NCBI GenBank assembly: GCA_018402445.1
Contig: JAGYIT010000014.1
Span: 62,001-126,000 of the forward strand
Reading direction: 5' to 3'
Length of the DNA: 64,000 nucleotides
Source: Akkermansiaceae bacterium
GTDB lineage: Bacteria > Verrucomicrobiota > Verrucomicrobiia > Verrucomicrobiales > Akkermansiaceae
Both the position numbers and the translations under genes were made by a program. Every line of letters begins with the position of its first letter. Position 1 is the stretch's first letter. The notes below the pieces were generated by a model. The model had not been told where the DNA came from and searched no databases. It worked only from the letters and a program-made list of their open reading frames with translations. Shown piece after piece: positions 34,624 through 43,940 of this stretch.

Positions 34624-35921
34624 TCAATCGTCGTCGTCGTCAAGAGAAACCGTGACGGAATCCTCATCTTCCTGCGGAATGCCTCCGCTGAAGCCGACTT
34701 CGTTGGAGGGGCGGAACCTGCGGTTGCCGTATTCCTTCTCCCATTGCGCCTGGCACTCGACGGTGAGACGGGCGAATGGAATGGCCTCAAGGCGCGCGAT
34801 GGGGATTTTCCTCTCGGAAATCTCGCAGTTGCCGTAGGTGCCTCCCTTGATGCGGCGGAGAGCTTGCTCGATCTCGTAAAGGGCGTCCTGTTCCTTGGCG
34901 AGGACGGAGAGCGCGAAGTCGCGGTCGTAGGCGTCGCTGCCAGCGTCTCCCTGGTGCTGGCCGCTGCCGGACGCCTCGCTACCTTCCGGCGCGTTGCGGA
35001 TCGTGTCGCGCGTCATGCCAGACATGGAATCGACAAGCGAGTCGCGCAGATCAAGCAGACGCTGGCGCTGCTTCTCGATGAACGCCGCGCTGTGGCTGCC
35101 ACCGCCGTTCGCGTAGGACTTTGGGATCGGTTCGGCCTTGGGTGGCACGAAAGGAGGCTTTTTGGTCGGCGGTGGTGGTGGCACACTCACCAGCGAGGAT
35201 TTCCGCGGCACCGGCTTTTTACCTCCGCTTTTTTTACAGGCGGCTTTGCAGGCGGGGCTTTCTTGGCAACCGCCTTTTTCGGAGCGGCTTCTTTCTTGGC
35301 AGGAGCCGCTTTCTTGGCAGGCGCCGCTTTCTTGGCAGGCGCCGCTTTCTTGGCAGGCGCCGCTTTCTTGGTGGGAACCGATTTCTTGGCAGGAGCCGCT
35401 TTCTTGGCGGGAGCCGCTTTCTTGGCGGGAGCTGCTTTCTTGGCGGGAGCCGCTTTCTTGGCGGGAGCCGCTTTCTTGGCGGGAGCCGCTTTCTTGGCAG
35501 GAGCCGCTTTCTTGGCAGGAGCCGCTTTCTTGGCGGGAGCCGCTTTCTTGGCGGGAGCTGCTTTCTTGGCGGGAGCTGCTTTCTTGGCGGGAGCCGCTTT
35601 CTTGGCGGGAGCCGCTTTCTTGGCGGGAGCCGCTTTCTTGGCGGGAGCCGCTTTCTTGGCGGGAGCCGCTTTCTTGGCAGGAGCCGCTTTCTTGGCGGGA
35701 GCCGCTTTCTTGGTGGGAGCCGCTTTCTTGGCGGGAGCCGCTTTCTTGGCGGGAGCCGCTTTCTTGGCGGGCGCCGCTTTCTTGGCGGGCGCCGCTTTCT
35801 TGGCGGGCGCCGCTTTCTTGGCGGGAGCCGCTTTCTTGGCAGGAGCCGCTTTCTTGGCAGGAGCCGCTTTCTTCACCGCTTTCTTGGCAACTGCTTTCTT
35901 GGGGGATCTTTTCGCGGGCAT
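34624..35921 (-). CDS. DksA/TraR-like protein with long Lys/Ala repeat tail, frameshifted
   Basis: Read as one gene of about 430 residues. Residues 1-240: MPAKRSPKKAVAKKAVKK, 32 copies of AAPAKK (or close variants), then a KKAVAKKAPPAKP tail, highly basic like histone H1. A missing A in a run of seven near 35236 breaks the frame; restoring it joins VKKSGGKKPVPRKSSLVSVP to the downstream DksA-like domain (DLRDSLVDSM, ALRRIKGGTYGNCEISERKI, ARLTVECQAQWEKE). The zinc finger has only two of four cysteines. It may bind RNA polymerase and DNA. If the break is real, two separate proteins exist (34624-35211, 35187-35921). Confidence 0.8.
35292..35867. repeat. 18-bp tandem repeat (32 units) encoding AAPAKK
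   Basis: 576 bases made of 32 near-identical 18-base units (GCCGCTTTCTTGGCGGGA on the plus strand), with variants encoding AAPTKK and SVPTKK. Copy number is likely to vary and may be wrong in an assembly. Confidence 0.95.
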
Positions 35922-36118
35922 GATGGAAGTTCTCTAAGTGGTCGGGTTTCTGTTTTTGCCAAAGCTCTTAGCATTCCCTCCCCGGTAAGGGCGGGCTGGA
36001 TTAGCCCTTCAAACTAACCGTTTCAAGGGGAAATTTCATATTATTGAAAATATCTTTCGCCAGCATGTGTGCCGGGAAGCTTGAATTGCCCTGCCCCTTT
36101 CCTAACCTGCCGCCCGAC

Positions 36119-36874
36119 ATGCAAATCAGCGCGATCCTCGAATCCCTACTCATCGCCTCCCAGGAGCCGCTTTCCTCCGAGGAAATGGCCCGCCTCGTCC
36201 GTGCCCGCGTCGCCGAAGCGGAGGACGTGCTCATCCGCGAGACCGATGAAGGCTCCGCCCCCGCCCCGCTTCCGAAATGGCTTTCCGGGCTCGCGCAAAC
36301 CACGCCCGAGCAGGCCGCCGAAGCGGTTGCGGAACTGAACAGGCACTACGAGCAAACCCACCGCGCGTTCACGATCCTCGAACGCCCCAAGGGCTGGAAA
36401 ATCTACACCCGCGCCGATTACGGGGATTTCGTCCGCCACCTTTTCCCGGGCAGGAAACGCGAGCGCCTTTCCGGCCCGGCAATGGAAACTCTGGCCATCG
36501 TCGCCTACCGCCAGCCGATCACTAAGGCCGCCATTGAGGCCGTGCGCGGCGTCTCCTGCGACGGCATGATCCAGAAACTTCTTGACCGTGACCTCGTTCG
36601 CATCGGAGGCCGCGCAGACCTGCCGGGCCGCCCTCTCCTTTACCAAACCACCGACCTGTTTTTCGAACACTTCGGCATCAACAGCATCGACGACCTCCCC
36701 AACGCCTCGGAGCTGCGCCGGGTGAAACTGCCGGAACCCAAGGAAGAAACCGCACCCGCTGAGGAAGCCGAGCAGCAACTCGCCCTCTCAGCCATCGGCA
36801 CGCCGGCCGCCGCCGCAGGTGATGCCGAGGCCGATGTCAATGAACCCGAAGAGCCCTCCACCGAACCATCATGA
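36119..36874 (+). CDS. scpB: Segregation and condensation protein ScpB
   Basis: 251 residues from ATG 36119 (MQISAILESLLIASQEPLSS); an earlier in-frame ATG at 36044 gives a poor extension. Two winged-helix domains, the second with ETLAIVAYRQPITKAAIEAV and the RGVSCDGMIQKLLDRDLVRI segment; the C-terminal ~40 residues are acidic and alanine-rich. It joins SMC and ScpA in chromosome condensation; scpA is not in the window. The stop overlaps pheA by ATGA. Confidence 0.93.
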   Translation: MQISAILESLLIASQEPLSSEEMARLVRARVAEAEDVLIRETDEGSAPAPLPKWLSGLAQTTPEQAAEAVAELNRHYEQTHRAFTILERPKGWKIYTRADYGDFVRHLFPGRKRERLSGPAMETLAIVAYRQPITKAAIEAVRGVSCDGMIQKLLDRDLVRIGGRADLPGRPLLYQTTDLFFEHFGINSIDDLPNASELRRVKLPEPKEETAPAEEAEQQLALSAIGTPAAAAGDAEADVNEPEEPSTEPS

Positions 36875-37941
36875 GTCTAGACGATATCCGCAAGCAGATC
36901 GACCTGATCGATCACGACTTGCTCAATCTCCTCTCGCAGCGCGCAGATCTCGTGCATGAGGTCGGAGTGATCAAAAAACGCGACGGCCTCCAGATTTACG
37001 CCCCGGAGCGCGAGCAGGCATTGCTCGACCGCCTCCTTACCCTCAACCAAGGCCGCCTGCCGGAAAAGTCGATCCGCGCCATTTACCGCGAGATCATGTC
37101 CGCCGCACTCGCCCTTGAGGAGGATCTCAAAATCGCCTACCTCGGCCCCGAGGGTACATGGACGCACCAGGCCGCGATCAAGAAATTCGGCCACTCGGTC
37201 ACTTACTCGCCGCAGCCAAATTTCTCCGACGTCTTCGATCAGGTCGCGCGGCGGCAGGCGGATTACGGGGTCGTACCCATCGAGAACTCCACGGAGGGAG
37301 CCGTTTCTCACACGCTCGATCTCTTCGTCGATTCCTCCCTCCACATCTGCTCCCAGATCCTGCTGCGCATCGAGAATTGCCTGATGTCCGCGATCCCGAG
37401 GGATCAAATCAAGACCCTCTATTCACACCCGCAGGTCTTCGGGCAGTGCCGGAGCTGGATCCTGAAAAATTTCCCTAAAGCGGATCTCGTCGAGGTCTCC
37501 TCCACCACCAAAGCCGCGGCGCTCGCCAAGGACAAAGCCTGCGAAGGCGCGGCTGCCCTCGGCGGAGCGCTCGCGGCGGAGCTCCATGGCCTCGATCTCC
37601 TCGAAACCTCCATCCAAGATCGCGCGACGAACACCACCCGATTCCTCGTGATCGGCGAGAAAACCTGCCCGCCCACTGGCAACGACCGCACCTCCATCCT
37701 TTTCGCGATCAACGACCGCCCCGGCTCCCTCGTCAACGCCCTTAAAGCCTTCGACCAGCTCCACATCAACCTCTCCAAGATCGAGTCCCGCCCTTCGAAA
37801 CGAAAAGACTGGGAATACATCTTCCATGTCGATCTTTCCGGCCATGCGGAGACGGAGAATGTCGCCCAGGCCCTTGCCGAGCTCGCGAAGCATTGCTCCA
37901 TGGTGAAAATCCTCGGTTCCTACCCGGACTCGGGCGAGTGA
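36871..37941 (+). CDS. pheA: Bifunctional chorismate mutase/prephenate dehydratase
   Basis: 356 residues in three parts: an AroQ chorismate mutase (1-85, IRKQIDLIDHDLLNLLSQRA), a prephenate dehydratase (90-265, KIAYLGPEGTWTHQAAIKKF, GVVPIENSTEGAV, TTRFLVIG) and an ACT domain (270-356, ILFAINDRPGSLVNALKAF with ESRPSK for phenylalanine feedback). It commits chorismate to phenylalanine. Translationally coupled to scpB. Confidence 0.96.
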   Translation: MSLDDIRKQIDLIDHDLLNLLSQRADLVHEVGVIKKRDGLQIYAPEREQALLDRLLTLNQGRLPEKSIRAIYREIMSAALALEEDLKIAYLGPEGTWTHQAAIKKFGHSVTYSPQPNFSDVFDQVARRQADYGVVPIENSTEGAVSHTLDLFVDSSLHICSQILLRIENCLMSAIPRDQIKTLYSHPQVFGQCRSWILKNFPKADLVEVSSTTKAAALAKDKACEGAAALGGALAAELHGLDLLETSIQDRATNTTRFLVIGEKTCPPTGNDRTSILFAINDRPGSLVNALKAFDQLHINLSKIESRPSKRKDWEYIFHVDLSGHAETENVAQALAELAKHCSMVKILGSYPDSGE

Positions 37942-38074
37942 CGGACCTACGCCCCCCCACAAAGCCGACCTTGTCATCACAGCCTTGACCGGATAGCGTA
38001 AATGCAGGTTTTCCGGAAATCCCTCGCATCAAGGCGCAGGCGAATGGGAATCCGCCACCTTTACAGATTGCCAC

Positions 38075-40473
38075 ATGCGCGAACAAATCCTCGACCTTCT
38101 CCAACAAAATCCGGAGAAAACCTTTTCAAAAAGCCAGATCGCCAAAGCGCTCGATATCCCCGCCGACCGCAACGGCGAATTCACCGGAGTGCTTAGCGAC
38201 CTCGCCGCCGGGAAACTCATCGTATGCGGCTCCAAGAAACTCTATTCCCTGCCAATACCGCCGGAGGAAAAGAAAGCAGCCGTTCAAAAAGCTGAAGGCG
38301 GCGTGCGTAAGGCCGCCCCTAAAGGATCGCTCCTCGGCTCGATCAAGTTCATGCCCAACGGCCACGCGTTTTTCTACCCGATCATCGGCGATCTGGAGAA
38401 CGAAGCGGTCGGCATCGATTTCACAATCCACTCCCGCATCTTCATCCCTCGCGGCCAGTCCCTCACCGCTCTCGACGGCGACAGCGTCCGCATCGAGGCC
38501 TCCGGCCCGACCTCCAAACCCCGCCAGCGCGGCCCGGCTCCCGACGATCAGGAAATGCGCGGCCAAGTCATCGAGGTGGTTTCCCGCCGCTCCGGGCGCA
38601 TCGTCGGCATTTTCCGGAAGAAAAACAAATTCGCATGGGCGGAAACGGACGACAAGGCGCTCGAAGGCCGCATCAACATCACCGGCGACACCACCGCGGA
38701 GCCGGGACAACTCGTCGTCGTCGATCTGGAAAGCTGGGAGAACCCGTCCACCGATCCCATCGGCCGCGTGATCGAGGTGCTCGGTTGGCCCGGCGACGCG
38801 GGCGTGGACATCCTCTCGACCATCGCCCGCTACGGCCTGCGCACCTCCTTTCCCGAGGAAGTTCTGCGCGAGGCGCGCGCCGTCCCGGAGCAACCCGACG
38901 CGGCGGAGATCGCCCGCCGCCGCGACCACCGCAGCAAGCTCGTCATCACCATCGACCCCGCCGATGCGAAAGACCACGACGACGCGATCTTCATCGCAAA
39001 AACCAAGGCCGGGCGGCTGGCTGTTAGAGGTGCACATCGCGGACGTTTCCCATTACATCAAGCCCGGCTCGCCGATGGACAAGGAAGCCGTCGAGCGCGG
39101 CAACTCCACCTACCTCGTGGATCGTGTACTGCCCATGCTGCCCGTCGAACTTTCCAACGGCATCTGCTCGCTGAAGCCGAATGTGGATCGCCTCACGAAA
39201 TGCGCGATCATCGAGATTTCCAAGGACGGCCTCGTGCTCAACACGAAGTTCGTCGATGCCGTGATCCACTCCCGCGCGAAGCTTTCCTACGAACAGGCGC
39301 AGGCCATCCTCGATGGGAAAGGCGCGCCGAAAGGCTCCGATCCCACACTTGTCGGTTCGGTGAAGGAGGCATGGAAGATGGCTTCACTGCTGCGGAAAAA
39401 CCGCTTCGCGAACGGCGCGCTCGACCTCGAGATGACGGAGATCAAGATCAAGCTCGATGAGAACGGCCGCGCCTGCGAGGCGCACACCGTCGTCCACACG
39501 GAGTCGCACCAACTCGTCGAGGAATGCATGCTCATCGCCAATCAATCGGTCGCGAAAATCCTGCGCGAGCGCTCGAAACCCTCCATTTTCCGCATCCACG
39601 AGGATCCCGATCCATCCCGCCTCCTCGACTACACCGAGACCGCGAAACAATACGGCTACACACCCGGCGACCTCACGAACCGCTGCCACATCCAGGATCT
39701 GCTGAACGAGTCGAAGGGCAGCGCCGAAGAGCACCAGATCAAGCTCGGCCTGCTGAAATCGCTGAAACGCGCCGCCTACGCCGCCGATCCGTTGGGTCAT
39801 TACGGCCTCGCGAAAACGGACTACACCCATTTCACCTCGCCGATCCGCCGCTACGCCGACCTCATCGTCCACCGCTCGCTCCAGGCGTTTCTGGAAAACC
39901 CGCCGAAGCACCCCGACCGCACGCCGTCGCAAGCGGATCTGCGCGAGATCGCCCGCCACATTTCCGACACCGAGCGCAACTCCTCGGAGGCCGAGTCCGA
40001 GACCAAACAGATCAAGCTGCTTGAATATCTGGAACTCATCGCCTCCACCGACCAAGCCAAGGACGGCGGGGAGGAAACCACTTTCAACGGCGTCATCACC
40101 GATGTCCGACCGATGGGGCTGATGGTCGAGATCCCGGAAATGAACGTCCGCGGCGTGGTGAAACGCGAGGATCTCCCCCGCTCCAGCAACTGGCGCTTCG
40201 AGGCGACACAATATGGCGTGGACATCCTTCGACGGCCGCCGCCTCGCCCTCGGCATGAAGCTGCCGCTGCGCATCATCGCCATCGACAAAATCAAGCGCT
40301 TCGTCGATTTCGCCGTCGCCGGCGCGCCCACCACCGAGGGAGTGAAACCCGGCAAAGGCATCCGCCCCCCCGCGAAAGGCCATGCGAAAGGCTCCAAAAA
40401 ACCCACCTCAAAACCCGCCGCAAAAACCGGCCCGCAGAAAAAGCGCGGCGGTTCCACACGCAGGCGGAGATAA
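38075..40473 (+). CDS. rnr: Ribonuclease R, with two frame breaks
   Basis: About 798 residues over three frames. Frame 1 (from 38075): N-terminal helix-turn-helix (NPEKTFSKSQIAKALDIPAD), cold-shock domains, RNB start ITIDPADAKDHDDAIFI. An extra G near 39016 (GCCGGGCGG) moves to frame 2: GGWLLEVHIADVSHYIKPG, DRVLPMLPVELSNGICSL, the RNB core with HFTSPIRRYADLIVHR. A second insertion near 40215 leads to the S1 end (SFDGRRLALGMKLPLRIIAI) and a lysine-rich tail ending RRR. A 3'-5' exonuclease for structured RNA. Both breaks look like sequence errors. Confidence 0.92.
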
Positions 40474-40482
40474 CTTTTGACT

Positions 40483-40512
40483 GCGGCGATGTTTCGCCGC
40501 TTTCATTTTTTT
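40483..40512 (+). terminator. Intrinsic terminator of rnr
   Basis: GCGGCGA / TCGCCGC stem with a TGTT loop, 10 bases after the rnr stop, followed by TTTCATTTTTTT on the plus strand. Confidence 0.85.
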
Positions 40513-40606
40513 AAGCCCGCGCATCCTTCAACTCGCTTCCTATCCCTACTTTCCGCTAAAGAATACAAAAGCGGCGGTTCTCGCCGCACTCAAAAGGTTT
40601 CACCCC

Positions 40607-41613
40607 ATGAAAACCCTCCTCCTCCTTCTCCTAGCCCTCACCTCCCCTCTCCTCGCCGAGGGAAAAAAAATCACCCTCACCGCCCGCGCCTCGGAGATCG
40701 ACAAGCGCACCAAGGAGCATCCGGAGATCGACTACGTCTTCACACGCAAGGGCAAGCCCGCCGACAACCAGTTCGCCTCGGTTGATACCCGCGTGAAAGC
40801 CAGCGGCCAGCTCGTCATCTGGCTGATGGAACCGAAGCCGGAACTTTTCGACCGCCTTAACTCCTACGGCCACCACGCCATCCAGGTCACCTACCCGCGC
40901 GAGTGGTTCGCGAAAATGGACAAGCTCCGCAAGGACGGCGACGACAACCATTTCTCCGGCATCCGCCTCGAGGCCGCGACCGGCGAGGATTACACGAAAC
41001 TCATCGACATCCCCAAACCCGACGGCCTGATGGAGCGCTCCTACCAGTTCGTGAAATACCTCGATCAGAAACACCCGGACGGAAACTGGAAGCAGTTCCT
41101 CTCCCGCGACGGCAAGGGGCTCGATTGGGAAAAGGTCATCCTGACAGGCGCCTCCCACGGCGCCACCACCTCCGCCCGCCTCGCGAAGGAGATCAAGGTC
41201 GCGCGCGTGGTGATGCTCTCCGGCCCGCGCGACCAGACGGAGAAATGGCAAGGCATGAAGTCCGCCACCCCGCCGGAGCGCTTCTTCGCATTTACCCACA
41301 CGCTCGACGACGGCTGGAAGAACCACCACTACTGCCGTTCATGGCTCCTGCTCGGCCTTCACAAGTTTGGCTCCATCGTGAACGTCGATGAATCCAAGCC
41401 GCCCTACGGAAACTCCCGCCGCCTGATCTCTACCGCCGATGTCGGCAACAACCCCGGCCGCGCCCACAGCGCCTCCACCCCGGCGGAGCCTCCCCGAAAG
41501 GCAAGGACGGCAAATATCTTTACGAGGATGCCTGGAAATACCTCTACACCCACCCCGTCGGCGAAACCGGAAACCCTGTGAAACCCGAGGAACGCTGCCG
41601 TGGCGACTTCTGA
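40607..41613 (+). CDS. Secreted alpha/beta-hydrolase-like protein, frameshifted
   Basis: About 335 residues: signal peptide (MKTLLLLLLALTSPLLAEGK), then a hydrolase fold with the nucleophile elbow ILTGASHGATTSARLAKE (GxSxG) and an acidic/His pair in FAFTHTLDDGWKNHHY. A missing C near 41476 breaks the C-terminus; restored, it reads PGGASPKGKDGKYLYEDAWK and ends RCRGDF at 41613. Substrate unknown; neighbours (a sulfatase downstream) suggest a role in polymer degradation outside the cell. Confidence 0.65.
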
Positions 41614-41620
41614 TCTGTGG

Positions 41621-41675
41621 CTGGGACTTGCAGTCCCAGTCCGTCGTTGGGACATCCTGTCCCAACTCTTTCTTC
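41621..41675. repeat. Paired hairpins of the GGGAC/GTCCC type
   Basis: Two short palindromes in the gap before the sulfatase gene: CTGGGACTTGCAGTCCCAG and GTTGGGACATCCTGTCCCAA, the second followed by a T-rich run (CTCTTTCTTCTCC) and possibly serving as a terminator. Sequences of this style are dispersed in related genomes as I recall them. Confidence 0.55.
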
Positions 41676-41752
41676 TCCCTGAACCCGTCACACCCCACCC
41701 TTGATCCCACCCACCCTTTCTATTCCCATCCCGCTGCTGAATTTCTTCCATC

Positions 41753-43135
41753 ATGATAAAATCCCTCCTTTCCGCGCTTTGCGCCATATTCACCGTTCAA
41801 GCCCATGCGGCGGAGAAAAAACCGAACTTCATCTTCCTGATCGCCGACGACCACCGCTGGGACGCGATGGGCACCGTCCAGCGGGAACACGGCGAACGCG
41901 CCCGATACCCGTGGTTCGAGACACCTTCCATGGATCGCCTGGCCGCAGGTGGCGTCCGTTTCCGCAACGCCTTCATCACCCACTCGATCTGCTCGCCCGG
42001 GCGCGCCGGATTCCTGACCGGGCAATACAACCACGTCAACGGCGTGCTCGACAACGGCACGCACTTCCCGGTGGATTCGGTGACCCACGCCACACTCCTG
42101 CGCGACGCCGGATACCGCACCGCCTATTTCGGGAAATGGCACATGGGAGACCAGAAAGGCCCGCGCCCCGGATTCCAGCACTCCGCCAGCTTCATCAACC
42201 AGGGCATCTACCAGGACTGCCCTTTCGAAATTAACGGCGCGATGGTGGAAACCCAGGGCTGGGTCGATGATGTCTCCACCGACCTCGCCATCGGCTGGCT
42301 TAGGCAAAATCGCGCCACCGAAGCCCCCTTCTCCATGGTCATCGGCTTCAAGAGCCCCCACAACCGCCGCGGCGGAGAGAATCTCCCCGAGCGCCTGCGC
42401 AGCCTTTACGAAGGGAAAACCACCAAGCCCACACCCAATTGCGCGATCGCCGCCATCTACCACAAACCCCTCACCGAAGCCGACAAAGGCCGCGAGCGCG
42501 GACTCTCCGCCAACTCCGTCCACCTCGACTACCTCCGCCACATCAAGGGCATCGATGAAAACCTAGGCCGCCTGTTAGATACGCTCGATGAAATGGGAAT
42601 CGCCGACGATACGGTGATCGTCTATTCCAGCGACAACGGCTACTTCCTCGGCGAACGCGGCCTCGGCGACAAGCGCGCGCTCTATGAGGAAGGCCTCCGC
42701 ATCCCTTTCATCGTGCGCTATCCCCGCCTTTTTCCCAAAGGCAAGCTCATCGACGAAATGGCGCTCAACATCGATCTCGCCCCCACCTTCCTCGACCTCG
42801 CTGGCCTTCCCTCCCACCCCGGCATCCAGGGAGCGAGCCTCAAGGCGCTCGCCCTCGGCGAAAAACCCGCGGACTGGCGCACCTCTTTCCTTTCCTACTA
42901 CCGCAAGGAACTCGGCGACACCCCCACCTGCCATGCCGTCCGCACGGAAACCGCCAAACTCATCGTCTATCCCGACCGCCCCGAGTGGACGGAGGTTTAC
43001 GATCTCACCAACGATCCCTACGAGCTGAACAACCTTCCCGCCGACGGCCCGCTCGCCGCAAAATTGCGCGAGGAACTCGACAAACAGATGCGGGCGGTGG
43101 GTTTCACCTCGTTCCGGGATCTCAGGAAAAAATAA
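41753..43135 (+). CDS. Secreted sulfatase (arylsulfatase A-like)
   Basis: 460 residues: signal peptide (to ~AHAAEKK), PNFIFLIADDHRWDAMG with two metal-binding Asp, the formylglycine signature ICSPGRAGFLTGQ (CxPxR), YFGKWHMGD and YSSDNGYFLGERGLGDKRAL with the second metal site. It hydrolyses sulfate esters, most likely of algal or host polysaccharides. A maturase for the Cys is not in the window. Expanded sulfatase sets are typical of marine Verrucomicrobiota. The gene stands alone, 139 bases after the hydrolase. Confidence 0.93.
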   Translation: MIKSLLSALCAIFTVQAHAAEKKPNFIFLIADDHRWDAMGTVQREHGERARYPWFETPSMDRLAAGGVRFRNAFITHSICSPGRAGFLTGQYNHVNGVLDNGTHFPVDSVTHATLLRDAGYRTAYFGKWHMGDQKGPRPGFQHSASFINQGIYQDCPFEINGAMVETQGWVDDVSTDLAIGWLRQNRATEAPFSMVIGFKSPHNRRGGENLPERLRSLYEGKTTKPTPNCAIAAIYHKPLTEADKGRERGLSANSVHLDYLRHIKGIDENLGRLLDTLDEMGIADDTVIVYSSDNGYFLGERGLGDKRALYEEGLRIPFIVRYPRLFPKGKLIDEMALNIDLAPTFLDLAGLPSHPGIQGASLKALALGEKPADWRTSFLSYYRKELGDTPTCHAVRTETAKLIVYPDRPEWTEVYDLTNDPYELNNLPADGPLAAKLREELDKQMRAVGFTSFRDLRKK

Positions 43136-43227
43136 GAACGGGCGATTCCGATCGGGCGTTTCCGCGCACCAAATCCCACCCTTCCATCGTCCTTGAAGTT
43201 TCCCACCGCAGGCATGATGTTTCGCGC

Positions 43228-43794
43228 GTGGCCTACGATTCCTCCGCATCCGAACAATCCTTCTCGCTCCGCGGGCAGTTGCTGATCGCGTCGCCGAGCC
43301 TTGCCGACGGCACCTTCGACCACTCCGTAATCATCCTTTCCCAGCACACCGCTACAGACGGCGCGGCAGGAGCCATCATCAACCACGAAACAGAAACCAC
43401 TGTCGGCGAACTACTGCCCGAGCCGAAGTTCAAGGCACTACGGAAACTTCCCGTCCACCACGGCGGCCCGCTCGCCACCGATGAGCTGACCTTTTCCTCC
43501 TTCTCTTGGAGCGATACCGACGGCCTCCGCTATCGCCCGCGCATCTCCGCCGAGGCCGCCGCGAAACTCATCGGTATGCCGGGCCAGATCGTCCGAGCCT
43601 GCATCGGCCACTCCGCATGGTCACCCGGCCAGTTGGAAAACGAGCTAACCCGGAACACCTGGATCCCCCTGAAACCCGTCCGCACCCTGCTCTCCCGCCC
43701 ACACGACCTCTCCCTCTGGCACCAACTCCTTAAGGACATCTCCCCCTACCACCACCTCCTCTCCCAAGCCCCGCAAAACCCCTTCCTCAACTAA
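43228..43794 (+). CDS. YqgE/AlgH (UPF0301) family protein
   Basis: 188 residues from GTG 43228; earlier in-frame codons encode non-conserved sequence. Matches the UPF0301 pattern: FSLRGQLLIASPSLADGTFD, SVIILSQHTATDGAAGAIIN, VHHGGPLATDELTF and GHSAWSPGQLENELTRNTWI. The role of the family is not settled. Start codon choice is tentative because no ATG is in frame nearby. Confidence 0.88.
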   Translation: MAYDSSASEQSFSLRGQLLIASPSLADGTFDHSVIILSQHTATDGAAGAIINHETETTVGELLPEPKFKALRKLPVHHGGPLATDELTFSSFSWSDTDGLRYRPRISAEAAAKLIGMPGQIVRACIGHSAWSPGQLENELTRNTWIPLKPVRTLLSRPHDLSLWHQLLKDISPYHHLLSQAPQNPFLN

Positions 43795-43797
43795 TTT

Positions 43798-43927
43798 CCA
43801 AATCTCAAATCTCAAATCTCAAATCTCAAATCTCAAATCTCAAAACACGAAAACCTAGGAACTTCCGCATCACGCCTCTTCCACTGATCACTGATCACTG
43901 ATCACCGCTCACTGATCACCGCTCACT
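43798..43927. repeat. Intergenic heptamer satellites before ribBA
   Basis: Two unlike tandem runs in 146 bases: about six copies of AAATCTC (43798-43843), then copies of ACTGATC with CCGCTC interruptions (43883-43927), ending just before the ribBA start. Both contrast with the high-GC genes around them. No riboswitch (FMN) structure was recognised here. Confidence 0.85.
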
Positions 43928-43940
43928 ATTCACTTCTTCC

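Noticed and set aside
34189..35937. Plus-strand 582-residue frame rich in GAAFLA repeats
   Set aside because: It is the complement of the AAPAKK repeat and of rpmG/rpsR; the minus-strand frames encode recognisable proteins.
43795..43940. FMN riboswitch before ribBA
   Set aside because: The leader is filled by heptamer repeats and shows none of the conserved RFN segments.
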